Shown here: in pieces, positions 9,560-18,269 of the stretch
Numbering within the stretch: position 1 is the stretch's first letter
Layout of the letters: the number at the start of each line of letters is the position of its first letter
From: CAZAKZ01 sp964485695
GTDB lineage: Bacteria; Planctomycetota; JAFGQW01
Reading direction: 5' to 3'
DNA length: 31,898 nt
Assembly (NCBI GenBank): GCA_964485695.1
Contig: CAZAKZ010000061.1
Span: forward strand, 1 to 31,898
Notes under the pieces: model-generated
Database searches by the model: none
What the model saw: the letters and a program-made list of their open reading frames with translations, nothing else
Told to the model about the DNA's origin: nothing
Position numbers and translations under genes: made by a program

Positions 9560-10606
9560 TCACTCTGCTCCGTCAAAGACGCCCGGGATCCGTGTCCCGC
9601 ACTCCGGACAGCCACCGCCCTTGATCCGGTCCTCCACCAGGCGGGAGCCGTACCGCCGCAGCACCACGGCACCGCAGCCGGGACACGACGTGGCCTCTCC
9701 CTCGTCTCCGGGCACGTTGCCCGAGTAGCAGAACCGGAGACCGGCCTCCGCGGCGAGGGTGCGGGCCCGGCTGAGGGTGGACACCGGCGTGGGACCGCGA
9801 TCCAGAAGTCTGTGCTGCGGATGAAACCGGGTGACGTGCCAGGGAATATCCGGATCCACGCCATGAATGAACTCGGCCATGGACCGCAGAGATTCCTCGG
9901 AATCGTTGAGCCCGGGAATGACCAGTGTGGTCACCTCGATCCAGATGTCCAGGTCCCTGTAACGCTTGATGCTGTCCAGCACGGGTTGCAGCGGTGCGCC
10001 TGTCACCCGGCGGTGCCTGGCCTTGTCGATGAACTTCAGATCGATATTGGCCGCATCCAGAACCGGGGCGATGAGGACCAGCGGCGCCTCGGTGATGAAG
10101 CCGTTGGTGACGAAAACGTTGCCGAGGCCTTCCTGCCGCGCCAGGCGGGCGGTCTCGAGGGCCAGTTCGAAGAAGACGGTGGGCTCCGAGTAGGTGTAGG
10201 CGATGCTGCGGCATCCCCCCTCCACCGCTGCCCGCACGAGGGAATCGGGCGTCACCCGTTCCCCCGGCACGTGCGGCTCCGCCTCCTTGCTCCTCCGGCC
10301 GCCCTCGAGCCTCGGCTGCTGGGAGAGGGAGCTGTTCTGGCAGTGGAGGCACCGGAAGTTGCACCCCACGGTGCCGATGGAAAACGAGGCGTGGCCGGGG
10401 AGGTAATGGAACAGGGGCTTCTTCTCGATGGGATCCACGTGCAGGGCCGCCACCCTGTCGTCCACCAGGGTGTAGAGCCGCCCCCCCCGGTTCACCCGCA
10501 CCCCGCAGGCCCCTCGGCTGCCCGGGCGGATCCGGCAGAGCAGGCCGCATAAGGTGCACCGGACCCTGTCCTCCTCCAGCGACTCGTAGAACATCGCTTC
10601 CCGCAT
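9560..10606 (-). CDS. amrS: AmmeMemoRadiSam system radical SAM enzyme (AmrS)
   Basis: A 348-residue radical SAM enzyme. The cluster motif CNFRCLHC supplies C82, C86 and C89 for the 4Fe-4S cluster that cleaves S-adenosylmethionine. The N-terminal cysteines (C17, C20, C24, C34) and two C-terminal CxxC pairs (CPGC, CPEC) are typical of the AmrS group and could bind metal. It works with the Memo-like AmrB; the reaction of the bacterial system is not settled. The ATG at 10606 is chosen because GGAGGG precedes it, although the frame is open to 10654. It lies 57 bp downstream of amrB in an evident operon. Confidence 0.92.
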   Translation of the reverse strand: MREAMFYESLEEDRVRCTLCGLLCRIRPGSRGACGVRVNRGGRLYTLVDDRVAALHVDPIEKKPLFHYLPGHASFSIGTVGCNFRCLHCQNSSLSQQPRLEGGRRSKEAEPHVPGERVTPDSLVRAAVEGGCRSIAYTYSEPTVFFELALETARLARQEGLGNVFVTNGFITEAPLVLIAPVLDAANIDLKFIDKARHRRVTGAPLQPVLDSIKRYRDLDIWIEVTTLVIPGLNDSEESLRSMAEFIHGVDPDIPWHVTRFHPQHRLLDRGPTPVSTLSRARTLAAEAGLRFCYSGNVPGDEGEATSCPGCGAVVLRRYGSRLVEDRIKGGGCPECGTRIPGVFDGAE

Positions 10607-10663
10607 CCCGGTCCCTCCTTCGTCGTGGTGTTGTCCTGCGGGTAGGGTGGTCAAAAAACGGGA

Positions 10664-11473
10664 TCAGTGAAAAACATAGGCACCGTACCCGACGACCCGA
10701 TCGGAGGTGCCCGTGACGTCGCCCGAGTTTTGCAGGGCCACGGTCGTGGTCTTGAGGCCGCGGTCCCGGGCCGCGGCCAGGAGTCCCCGGATGGGCCGGG
10801 CGCCACAGGCCTGGGTGCCGCCCAGGGCCTCGGGCCGCAGCCCTTCAATGGCCTTGGTGGCGGAGCGGTCCAGGCGGCAGGCCGAGTCGTAGTCGTGGAA
10901 ATGACTCAAATCCGAGCTGATGACCACGAGGGTCTCCCCGCCGCCCCAGAGCGCATCCAGAATCCGGGCCACTTCGTGCGTGGCGGCCTCCCCCACCACC
11001 AGAGGGACCAGCCTGAAATCGGAAAGCACCTCCTGGAGAAAGGGAAGCTGGACCTCGAGGCTGTGTTCCTCGGCGTGGGCCGTATCCGAGACCTGAATCC
11101 CGGGCAAGTCCAGCACCGTGTTCAGGGCCGGGCCGTCGAGGGGTACGGTGCCCAGCGGCGTCTCGAATCCGCGGGCGGAGCTGGCGGCCAGCCCCTTGAT
11201 CCGGACCCAGTGCGTGGGGCCGACCAGGACCACGCGTCGAATCGTGTCGCGGACGCCGGCCAGACGGGCATACGCTGCGGCCGCCACCTGACCCGAATAG
11301 ACGTACCCGGCGTGCGGTACGATCATGGCCTTGGGCGCCGCCGGAGTCTCGGCCGCATCGCCAATCGAGGGGATATCGACCGCGTCCAGGAATCCCTGGA
11401 CTGTCCGTCTCAGGATGTCCGGATCCGCCGGGTAGAAAGTGCCGGCCACTGCGGGTTTCCGGAGGGATTTCAT
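10664..11473 (-). CDS. amrB: AmmeMemoRadiSam system protein B (Memo-like)
   Basis: A 269-residue member of the Memo1 family, related to metal-dependent dioxygenases and nonheme iron proteins. Family blocks are visible in order: GTFYPAD near the N-terminus, VPHAGYVYSG, GPTHW, EEHSLEVQLPFLQ, SSDLSHFHDY and ACGARPI, which together carry the conserved His and Cys residues. The protein ends shortly after GYGAY, so there is no fused AmrA domain. ATG at 11473 is the sensible start; a TTG upstream at 11512 is in frame but less likely. No strong ribosome-binding site is visible. amrS follows on the same strand. No separate amrA gene is present in the window. Confidence 0.92.
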   Translation of the reverse strand: MKSLRKPAVAGTFYPADPDILRRTVQGFLDAVDIPSIGDAAETPAAPKAMIVPHAGYVYSGQVAAAAYARLAGVRDTIRRVVLVGPTHWVRIKGLAASSARGFETPLGTVPLDGPALNTVLDLPGIQVSDTAHAEEHSLEVQLPFLQEVLSDFRLVPLVVGEAATHEVARILDALWGGGETLVVISSDLSHFHDYDSACRLDRSATKAIEGLRPEALGGTQACGARPIRGLLAAARDRGLKTTTVALQNSGDVTGTSDRVVGYGAYVFH

Positions 11474-11780
11474 TGGGCACCGCGATCCTGTTCGGGACGG
11501 AAGTCTCTTCAATGCGGGGCCGGTCGGATCGAATCACATTCTCCGCATCGAACGCCAGGGATATTGTGGGGAAGAAGTCCTCCGAGATCAAGACGAAACA
11601 CCGCTGGACGCCCCGGTCCGGAATCTCTTCGCAGCTTGACGCGGGTTCTCGTGCCGTATATGGTAGCCGTCCACGTGGTTATTCCACGCTGGCGGTCCAC
11701 CAGACACCTTCAACGCCGGATCGACGCCTGGCGGTCAGGACCGCGGAACCGACCCAGTCAAGGAAAAGAGTCGAACAGAC
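11474..11780. other. Divergent intergenic region between amrB and an MFS gene
   Basis: A 307-bp stretch with no supported gene. It contains a candidate plus-strand promoter (11636-11664) and a short inverted repeat CGTGG-TTATT-CCACG (11674-11688) just downstream of it, overlapping the CCACGTGG palindrome at 11671-11678. Confidence 0.5.
11636..11664 (+). promoter_or_regulatory. Possible promoter for the MFS gene
   Basis: TTGACG (11636-11641) is followed after 17 bp by TATGGT (11659-11664), or after 15 bp by TATATG. An inverted repeat lies directly downstream, in a position where a repressor could act. It would give a leader of about 110 nt. Confidence 0.35.
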
Positions 11781-13160
11781 ATGAACCAGGAACCCAGATC
11801 CCTTAGTGATTCCACCCCACTCCGGTGGACCGTCCTCCTGATCACAAGCTTCGCCATGGCCGCGAACTACTACTTCTACGACGCCATAAATCCCTTGAAA
11901 GCGGTCTTGACCGAACAACTGGGCTGGACGTCGGAGAATTTCGGCTTCTTTGTTTTCGCCTATTCATTCCCGAACGCGATTCTCCTCATGGCCGTCTTCG
12001 GGGGGATCATCCTGGACAAGTTCGGAATCCGCTTGACCGGCACCTTGTTCTACCTGTCCATGGTGGTCGGCTCCCTGCTCACTTTCTACGGGTCCAGCGA
12101 CTATTTCAACAACGGCGGACTCGGCTACCAGTTCATGAACTCGTTCCTGACGGACTATTCCCCCTCACTGAAAATGATGTCGCTGGGTTTTCTCTTCTTC
12201 GGCCTTGGAGCGGAAACAACGTGTGTCGTGGTCAGCAAGGTGGTGGTGAAGTGGTTCAAGGGCAAAGAGCTGGCCCTGGCGCTGGGAATCAACATAGCCA
12301 TTGCCCGCCTTGGGTCGGGTGCAGCAATGTTCATATCTCCCAGGCTCATTGATCCGGATTGGACCCGCCCGATCTGGGTCGGGGCCAGCCTGATGATGAT
12401 CGGACTCGTCGCTTTCCTGGTCTATACATTCTTTGATTCTCGTTACGACAAGCATGCAAAGCAGGAGGAAACGGGCGAACCCGAAGAGCCCTTCAGGATT
12501 TCCGACATCTGGGGGATCCTCACAAATCCCGCTTACATTTTCATTGCCCTGCTCTGCGTGACATTCTATTCGGCCGTGTTTCCGTTCCTGAAATACGCAC
12601 CCGATCTGATGGTCAACAAGTACGGCGTGGATGTGAAGCTGAGCGGAGACATCCCCAGCATCCTTCCTTTCGGAACGATCCTGTTCACACCCCTGTTTGG
12701 CTGGATTGCCGACAAGAAGGGCAAGCTCGCCACCCTGATGATCATCGGGTCCTTCCTGTTGATCGTGGTCCACCTGTTGTTCGCATTCACGTCCATAACA
12801 CCGTTCATACCCATGTTCCTCCTGGGCATCGCCTTTTCTCTCGTCCCCGCGGCCATGTGGCCCTCCCTGGCCAAGATCGTGGAGCAACGCCGCCTGGGCA
12901 CGGCATACGGTCTCACGTTCACCATCCAGAACGTGGGTCTCGGGGGCTTCGGCTATTTAATCGGCTACGTCCTGGATGCCTCCAATCCTGGCGTGGCCGC
13001 CACCAAGGCTGCAGGAGGCAAGGCATTATTTGACTACACGAATCCGCTATTGATGCTGGCGTGCCTGGGCGCCATCGGCCTGACCTTCGCCTTCCTGCTA
13101 AAAAGAGCGGACAAGAAGGGAGGATTCGGCCTCGAAAATTCCGGTGGAGAATCGACATAA
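11781..13160 (+). CDS. Major facilitator superfamily transporter, MFSD1-like
   Basis: A 459-residue membrane protein with about 12 hydrophobic helices and two halves joined by a charged cytoplasmic loop (around KHAKQEETGEPEEP). The MFS signature after helix 2 is present as GGIILDKFGIRLTG, and a related ADKKGK lies after helix 8. The segment SYSFPN-like (AYSFPNAILLMAVFGG) and the AKTT-poor, KWFKGKELALALG region recall the MFSD1/NarK-like branch of MFS, so a small solute or dipeptide is possible. The substrate cannot be read from sequence. No strong ribosome-binding site precedes the ATG. It is followed on the same strand by two genes with no transport role. Confidence 0.9.
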   Translation: MNQEPRSLSDSTPLRWTVLLITSFAMAANYYFYDAINPLKAVLTEQLGWTSENFGFFVFAYSFPNAILLMAVFGGIILDKFGIRLTGTLFYLSMVVGSLLTFYGSSDYFNNGGLGYQFMNSFLTDYSPSLKMMSLGFLFFGLGAETTCVVVSKVVVKWFKGKELALALGINIAIARLGSGAAMFISPRLIDPDWTRPIWVGASLMMIGLVAFLVYTFFDSRYDKHAKQEETGEPEEPFRISDIWGILTNPAYIFIALLCVTFYSAVFPFLKYAPDLMVNKYGVDVKLSGDIPSILPFGTILFTPLFGWIADKKGKLATLMIIGSFLLIVVHLLFAFTSITPFIPMFLLGIAFSLVPAAMWPSLAKIVEQRRLGTAYGLTFTIQNVGLGGFGYLIGYVLDASNPGVAATKAAGGKALFDYTNPLLMLACLGAIGLTFAFLLKRADKKGGFGLENSGGEST

Positions 13161-13379
13161 CGTAAGGACATGGCGGAGCGCCTCCCCGCATCCCGGAAAA
13201 TGTTTCTCTGCGTCCCCACCCGCCTTGCCCCAGGAGGTTAGGTACATTTCGGCTCCTCCCGCGGCTCCGGTCTTCAATCTGCACGAGCGGTGTGTCGATA
13301 TTTTATACAAGGCTGTACCAGCAACGGGTTACTTCAGGAAACGAAACAACTCACACAGAACCGGGACGGGGGATGGACC

Positions 13380-14234
13380 ATGGTCTTCGAGAACGATCCT
13401 TTTGAAGATTTCAAGCGGCAGCGACAGATTGAAATCCTCGAGAGGAAGTTCAAGAACAAGGCGAAATTCAGGAACCAGGAACTCAACAACCTGGTCAAGG
13501 GGAGCAAACCGGACGACAACCTGGCGAACCGCGTTCACCAGGAAATGCAGGAATTCTTCGCGGAGAGCCAGCAGCACGTCTCCAATCTGATCAACCAGTG
13601 CGACCCCGAGGACTCGGATACTGTCGAGGACAAGGTCAACGGGGAAATGGCGGATTTCTTCCAGACCTCCACCGAGTCCATCCAGGACCTCATCACCAAC
13701 CTGAACGATTCAGAAGAGGAGGGCTCGGAAGTCACGGAACGCATGGTCGACCACCTGGACCAGCTGTTCCAGGAATCCATCAACCGCATCGCCCAGCTGC
13801 ACGAGAAGTACGGCGCACCTCCGGATGAATCCGACACGGAGGAGGAGGCACAGGCGAAAGATCTGTCGGACCGGATTCACACCTGCAACGAGGTAGGTGA
13901 ATCCTCCGATCGGTACCAGCAGCTCCGGGACACGGCTCAGGAGACTTCGGAGGACCCTGTTGCAGCCTCACCTACCCAGCACCAGCCCGAGGCCCGGGAA
14001 GAGAACCGGGCAGAGACCGGAAATCTCATGGGGATGCGTGCCGAGGGCGATAAGGATGACACGGGAGGCCAGCGTATACTCAAGCGTCAAGGCCACATCC
14101 CCACCACCGGCAGCCGCAAGCGGGGCATCCGCCATAACGAGCTGAACGAACTGCGGGCGCTCAAGGAGCTTCTCCTCCTGAAGGGCATCATCACCCGGGA
14201 GGAACTCGAGGCGTACATGTCGGATTCCATGTAA
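13380..14234 (+). CDS. Acidic protein with three helical repeats and a SHOCT-like C-terminus
   Basis: A 284-residue cytoplasmic-looking protein without signal or membrane segment. A basic N-terminal helix (KRQRQIEILERKFKNKAKF) is followed by three tandem repeats of about 35 residues (48-80, 82-116, 118-152). Each has the pattern hydrophobic-x3-V/M-x2-E/H-M/L-x2-F/L-F-x2-S-x3-I/V-x2-L-I/H and ends in an acidic linker. A polar, probably disordered stretch follows (about 155-250). The last 30 residues, with ELNELRALKELLLLKGIITR then EELEAYM, match the short oligomerisation motif called SHOCT in shape and sequence. GGGGGA precedes the ATG; the frame is open upstream to 13290 but without a site. 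Function is unknown; repeats plus a SHOCT-like tail suggest self-assembly or scaffolding. Confidence 0.8.
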   Translation: MVFENDPFEDFKRQRQIEILERKFKNKAKFRNQELNNLVKGSKPDDNLANRVHQEMQEFFAESQQHVSNLINQCDPEDSDTVEDKVNGEMADFFQTSTESIQDLITNLNDSEEEGSEVTERMVDHLDQLFQESINRIAQLHEKYGAPPDESDTEEEAQAKDLSDRIHTCNEVGESSDRYQQLRDTAQETSEDPVAASPTQHQPEAREENRAETGNLMGMRAEGDKDDTGGQRILKRQGHIPTTGSRKRGIRHNELNELRALKELLLLKGIITREELEAYMSDSM

Positions 14235-14379
14235 CCGGGCAATCCGGGTCACACCCTCCAGTTGCTGTGTTCCCGATCACAATTCAAATCCTGCAAGACA
14301 TTGTCCGCGATACTGGTATCATGGGGCCTTTCTCGCACGACCCAAATTCGATCCCCATGGAAGCGTCCCCCGGCGGGGC

Positions 14380-15492
14380 ATGAACTGGAAGATGCACGGG
14401 CACAGAAGTCCACTCCGTATCCAATCCCTGTTCCAGACCTACGGCCTCCTGGCCTGTGCGATCCCGGCTTTCCTCCTGGTTCTGACGGGATGCAAGACCG
14501 GCTGGGAATACCGGGACACCCTCAAACAGCTCTACCGCATCGATGATAGCGGCGACGTGGTCCACACTCAGACTCTCAAGGAGCACAGCCTCGTCTACCG
14601 CCTTCTAAGGCGCGTGACTGGCCCGTTCGGCTATGACCCGGCACCAGGAGAGGTGACGGTGGAGGATCCGGGCCACCTGGGTCGTACGGCCATCCTCGGC
14701 ATCCTGGAAAACCTGGAAGACGACCCGGCCCTGATGGCCGATGCCGTGGTCCGTTTCTCCTTTCTGGCCTCGAGAGCACCGTTCGACCTGACCCGGACCC
14801 AGGCCCTGCAGGCTCTCGGGAAGGTCCTGGACCGGTATCTTCCACCGGGCCCTCCGGTCACCGACCCCCTACAGGAAGACACGCCTGCAGTGCACCGGGC
14901 CATGGTTCAGCTCATCACGGGTGTTCAAGAGGCGGAGGGAAAATCCGAACGATCCGCTCCTCTGACCCCGGACCAGAAAAGCCTTCGGGTGGACCGGCTG
15001 GTGCGGACCCGGTACGGGAATCCCGACACCCTGGGCAAGGCGCTCAGGGTTCTGGCCGTCCTGGCCAAGGACCCCGGCGAGGATCCTCCAGCCCTCGGAA
15101 CCCGGGTCGTCCAGGGAATTCACACCCTGGGGCGGGCGCTCTGTGCAAAGACCCTGGAATCGGGGCTTCGCACCGGAAGAACGCCGGCCGTACGGGCGGC
15201 GGCGGCCCATGCGCTCGGCATGGCCCGCACTCCCTGGGCCGAGAAAATTCTCCTCGATCGAGTGCCCAGGGAGTCCGATCCCAGGGTGCTCCGGAAAGTG
15301 TATCGGTCCCTGGAATCGTATCGCACCCCCGCCGTGGCGAGAGCGCTGCTCATAACCCTGAAAACCGGGAAGACCCAGCTCGAGGAATCGTTGGCCCTGA
15401 GGGCCCTCACAGGCTACACCCGGGAAAACCTGGGTCAGAATCCAGGTACCTGGGAAGATCGGCTGAGGGCGCTGGGGGTACTGGGTGAGTGA
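14380..15492 (+). CDS. HEAT-type repeat lipoprotein
   Basis: A 370-residue exported protein. A basic N-terminus and hydrophobic segment end in the lipobox LTGC, with the lipidated cysteine at 38. The mature part is alpha-helical with repeats such as PAVRAAAAHALGMARTPWAE and SDPRVLRKVYRSLESYRTPA, typical of HEAT or PBS-lyase-type solenoids used for protein binding. It would be anchored in the membrane facing the periplasm. Function unknown. The start at 14380 is the first Met; Met5 would also work. It ends facing the anti-sigma gene, 42 bp away and convergent. Confidence 0.82.
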   Translation: MNWKMHGHRSPLRIQSLFQTYGLLACAIPAFLLVLTGCKTGWEYRDTLKQLYRIDDSGDVVHTQTLKEHSLVYRLLRRVTGPFGYDPAPGEVTVEDPGHLGRTAILGILENLEDDPALMADAVVRFSFLASRAPFDLTRTQALQALGKVLDRYLPPGPPVTDPLQEDTPAVHRAMVQLITGVQEAEGKSERSAPLTPDQKSLRVDRLVRTRYGNPDTLGKALRVLAVLAKDPGEDPPALGTRVVQGIHTLGRALCAKTLESGLRTGRTPAVRAAAAHALGMARTPWAEKILLDRVPRESDPRVLRKVYRSLESYRTPAVARALLITLKTGKTQLEESLALRALTGYTRENLGQNPGTWEDRLRALGVLGE

Positions 15493-15534
15493 CGGAAGTT
15501 CCAACCAGCCCCTGATCCAGAATCCGGGTGCAGA

Positions 15535-17127
15535 TCAGAACGATCCATACCGGTAATAGACCTGCAGCAGTAGCACGCTGAACGCCGTGGATTCGAGACT
15601 GTCCGCCGGGTCTCCTTCTGGATCCCGCCCCGCGAACCGGCCGTTCTCGGACTGCCGGCCCATGAGGCTCTCGACCAGGGCCCGGTTCCACCGACTCCAT
15701 GTGGCCCGATCCCCCACCCGCATGAGGGCCTGGGAGGCAAAGAGCCAGCCGAGGAAATCAGCCGTCTGGCCGGACGCGGGTTTGCTCCCCAGGAGGGTGT
15801 CGAGGGATTGTCTCTTCCCGGCCTCCGTCGGCTTCATGCCCGCCATGTTCTCCAGGAGCAGCTGCCCGGCGTGAAAGACCAGGCAAGAGGCCTTGCCCTG
15901 TTGAAAGAGGGCACGATTCCGGGGACGGTTGAACCACTGGAGGCAGAGATCCACGGCTTTCCCGTCCACGCCGTACCCGAGGCCCCGGGCCAGGAACAGG
16001 ACGAAACCGGCCTGGGTGACCACGGCCGGGTCCTCGAGTTTCCCGGGTTCCAGCCAGTCCAGTGCCTTCTGCACCGCCTTCTCGTCCACCCGGCCCACGC
16101 CCATCTCGGCCGCATCGATGAGCGCCTGGGTGGCCAGGGCGTGGTTCAGGGCGTGGAGGGTCGACTCGCCTTCGGGTATGGACCGGGGGCCGATGAATCC
16201 GCTGGCCTGCTGCTGTCCGAGGAGGAAACGGATCCCTCTCCCCACCCGGGCACGGTGGTCCTCCTGGCTCATGCCGTGGCCCATGAAGGCCTGGAGAGCC
16301 AGGCCCGTGGCGCCCACGGCCAACCGTCCGCCGGGCTCTTGCCCCAGGGCAAAACGGCCGTCCAGTCGTTGCTGTTCGGACAGCCAGGTCAGGCCCAGGC
16401 GCACGGCTTTCTCCGTGCGCTGGTTTCCACCGAACCGCCGGAGCAGGGCCAGCCGGTTCCCTTCGGAGCGGCCCTCGTAGGCCCGGATACGGAACAGCTC
16501 GCGATTCCGCCGGCTCAGGCCGTCCTTGACCAGCGCCGGCCCGCGGTCGGAGGCGCCCGGGCCGTGCTCCGGTTTCACCCGGAGTTTCCTTCGGGGCAGG
16601 TGTTCGGGCGGGCGAGGCAGGTTCTCGCCCAGGTTGTCCTCGCGAATCCGGCTCCCATGCTCGTACACGTACGTTTCCCAGGTATCCGGCACCTGGACGT
16701 TCTCGGCCTTGTCGGGGAGCACGCCCAGGGTCAGAACCAGGATCAGAACGGCCTGCGCCGCGGCAAAGATGACGAGGAACCGGAACCGGGCGGAGGTTCT
16801 GAACCTGCGGCGAAGATAGGTGAGGGTGGAGACCACGCCCAGGAGGGTCCGGGTGAGGAGGGATTCCTCATCGGCCGCCTCCAAGCTCCTGAGGCGCTCC
16901 AGAAATCCGTTCTTCCGCCGGTGATACGCAGCGGAAAGGGCCGGGACCGCATCGGACCGGGCCGTAGACAGGAGCCGCTCGACGGATTCCAGTTCCTCCC
17001 GGCACGAACCACACCCGGCAAGATGATCGGAGACGGATCTCGACTCCGCCTCCGTGGCCTCGCCCAGCGCGTACATCTCCAGGAGCGAGAACACCGTATC
17101 GCAGGTATTCTCGGGATTCCGGCTCAT
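15535..17127 (-). CDS. Membrane anti-sigma factor with a C-terminal alpha/alpha-toroid domain
   Basis: A 530-residue protein joining two modules. The cytoplasmic N-terminus has the zinc-binding anti-sigma motif HLAGCGSC (H35, C39, C42). One membrane helix at about 116-136 follows. The periplasmic part (about 220-530) is built of repeated helix pairs with motifs such as GLTWLSEQQRLDGRF, GIRFLLGQQQASGF and ALDWLEPGKL, the pattern of prenyltransferase, squalene-cyclase-like and thioester-protein toroids. No DxDD or similar cyclase motif is evident, so binding rather than catalysis is more likely. Its ATG overlaps the stop of the ECF sigma factor by four bases, so it almost certainly controls that sigma factor. 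The toroid may sense a ligand or protein outside the cytoplasm; this is inference. Confidence 0.85.
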   Translation of the reverse strand: MSRNPENTCDTVFSLLEMYALGEATEAESRSVSDHLAGCGSCREELESVERLLSTARSDAVPALSAAYHRRKNGFLERLRSLEAADEESLLTRTLLGVVSTLTYLRRRFRTSARFRFLVIFAAAQAVLILVLTLGVLPDKAENVQVPDTWETYVYEHGSRIREDNLGENLPRPPEHLPRRKLRVKPEHGPGASDRGPALVKDGLSRRNRELFRIRAYEGRSEGNRLALLRRFGGNQRTEKAVRLGLTWLSEQQRLDGRFALGQEPGGRLAVGATGLALQAFMGHGMSQEDHRARVGRGIRFLLGQQQASGFIGPRSIPEGESTLHALNHALATQALIDAAEMGVGRVDEKAVQKALDWLEPGKLEDPAVVTQAGFVLFLARGLGYGVDGKAVDLCLQWFNRPRNRALFQQGKASCLVFHAGQLLLENMAGMKPTEAGKRQSLDTLLGSKPASGQTADFLGWLFASQALMRVGDRATWSRWNRALVESLMGRQSENGRFAGRDPEGDPADSLESTAFSVLLLQVYYRYGSF

Positions 17128-17720
17128 GGCCTCACTCCTTCCTTGTCCAGCCAGATCCTCAGCTTGCGCATGGAGGTGTGCATCCTGGATTTTACCGTTC
17201 CCACAGGAATATCAAGAATATCGGCGATCTCCGCGTACTTCAGGGCTTCGTATACCGCCAGCTGAAACACGTTCATCTCTCCATCGTTCAACCGCTTCAA
17301 TCCGTCTCGAATCTTGTCCGCCAGTTCTCGGTTGACCTGACGGGCCTCCGGGGCGCTGTCCGGCGCCTTCAGGAAGTCCCCCACCCGGGCTCCCCCCTCG
17401 TCGGCGGCCCCCCCCGCGGGTTGGTCCAGGGACAGGACCTGCTTCGCCTTGTTGGCGTGCACTCGGATGTGATCGATCCAGTGATTCCGAGCCACCCGGT
17501 AGAGATAGGTGGTGAACCGGGCCTGGGGCAGGTACCCCTGTCTGGCCTGGTAGATCTTGTTCCAGACCTCCAGGGTCAGGTCTTCGGCCAGGCCCACATC
17601 CTCCAATCGTCTGTAAAAGAACGAATGCACCCGGCTTTCGTGCCGTTCCACGAGGGTGCGAAAAGCTTCTTGATCCCCGTTTTTGACTCTATCCATCAAG
17701 ACTTCATCAGGGGAATCCAT
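17124..17720 (-). CDS. ECF-type RNA polymerase sigma factor
   Basis: A 198-residue sigma-70 family factor with only regions 2 and 4. Region 2 runs from GDQEAFRTLVERHES through LAEDLTLEVWNKIYQ and ARFTTYLYRVARNHWIDHIR, contacting the -10 element and core enzyme. Region 4 near the C-terminus has the helix-turn-helix YAEIADILDIPVGTVKSRMH. The ATG at 17720 gives the standard ECF N-terminus; a GTG at 17747 is an alternative, and neither has a clear ribosome-binding site. The next gene encodes its likely anti-sigma factor, overlapping by four bases. tsaE and recD2 lie upstream on the same strand, about 37 bp away. Such pairs usually regulate their own operon, but no matching promoter was identified. 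Confidence 0.93.
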   Translation of the reverse strand: MDSPDEVLMDRVKNGDQEAFRTLVERHESRVHSFFYRRLEDVGLAEDLTLEVWNKIYQARQGYLPQARFTTYLYRVARNHWIDHIRVHANKAKQVLSLDQPAGGAADEGGARVGDFLKAPDSAPEARQVNRELADKIRDGLKRLNDGEMNVFQLAVYEALKYAEIADILDIPVGTVKSRMHTSMRKLRIWLDKEGVRP

Positions 17721-17756
17721 GGAGGGATGGGAACGGCCTCGAGCCACCTTGGTTCA

Positions 17757-18269
17757 CTATTCTCCGTGAATATTCAGAAGGACCGCCTCGAATCGAGACC
17801 ATGGGCCATAGAATCGGATCAGCCTGTCCTGATTCGACAGAATCGAGAATCGCACGCATAGTATGGGCCCGGGCAGGCGACGTTTCAATCCCGCGCCCCA
17901 CTCCACCACGGCCACCCCCTCTTCTCCGAGGAGCGCCTCGTCTCCCCACCTAAGGAGTTCCTGCGGATCCCGGACCCGGTAGGCGTCGAAGTGGTAGAGG
18001 GGTATTCGTCCAGGATAGACCCCGAAAAGGGTGAACGTCTGGCTGGTAACGCGGTGGTCGGGACTCACGCCGAGGCCCCTGGCCAGGCCCTGAACAAAGC
18101 AGGTCTTGCCTGCCCCGAGGGTTCCGAGGAGGAGCAAACAATCGCCGGCCTCGAGTCCCTTCGCCAGGGTTTCGGCCAGGATCCGGGTCGCCTCCGGGCT
18201 TCGGGTGATCCTCCGGACTACCCGAAGTCGCCCGGTCCCGAGGCCGGGATCAGGGTCAGGCGTCCCCAC
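17757..18269 (-). CDS. tsaE: tRNA threonylcarbamoyladenosine biosynthesis ATPase TsaE
   Basis: A 170-residue P-loop ATPase required with TsaB, TsaC and TsaD to make t6A at position 37 of ANN-decoding tRNAs. Walker A is GTLGAGKT. The switch region with SQTFTLFGVYPGRIPLYHFD and the later DEALLGEEGVAVVEWGAGL block are characteristic. The protein is a little longer than most TsaE because of an N-terminal extension from the GTG at 18269. That start has a G-rich ribosome-binding site and overlaps the end of recD2 by 14 bases, which suggests coupled translation. The sigma factor gene follows closely. tsaB, tsaC and tsaD are not in the window. Confidence 0.93.
   Translation of the reverse strand: MGTPDPDPGLGTGRLRVVRRITRSPEATRILAETLAKGLEAGDCLLLLGTLGAGKTCFVQGLARGLGVSPDHRVTSQTFTLFGVYPGRIPLYHFDAYRVRDPQELLRWGDEALLGEEGVAVVEWGAGLKRRLPGPILCVRFSILSNQDRLIRFYGPWSRFEAVLLNIHGE

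Noticed and set aside
8827..9864. Minus-strand open frame of 345 codons
   Set aside because: It overlaps the 144-residue gene and amrS in a different frame, is Arg/Pro/Ser-rich and lacks a domain.
10667..11806. Plus-strand open frame opposite amrB
   Set aside because: Antisense shadow of a gene with all Memo family blocks.
15808..17265. Plus-strand open frame opposite the anti-sigma gene
   Set aside because: No domain or ribosome-binding site; the minus-strand gene has clear zinc-finger and toroid features.
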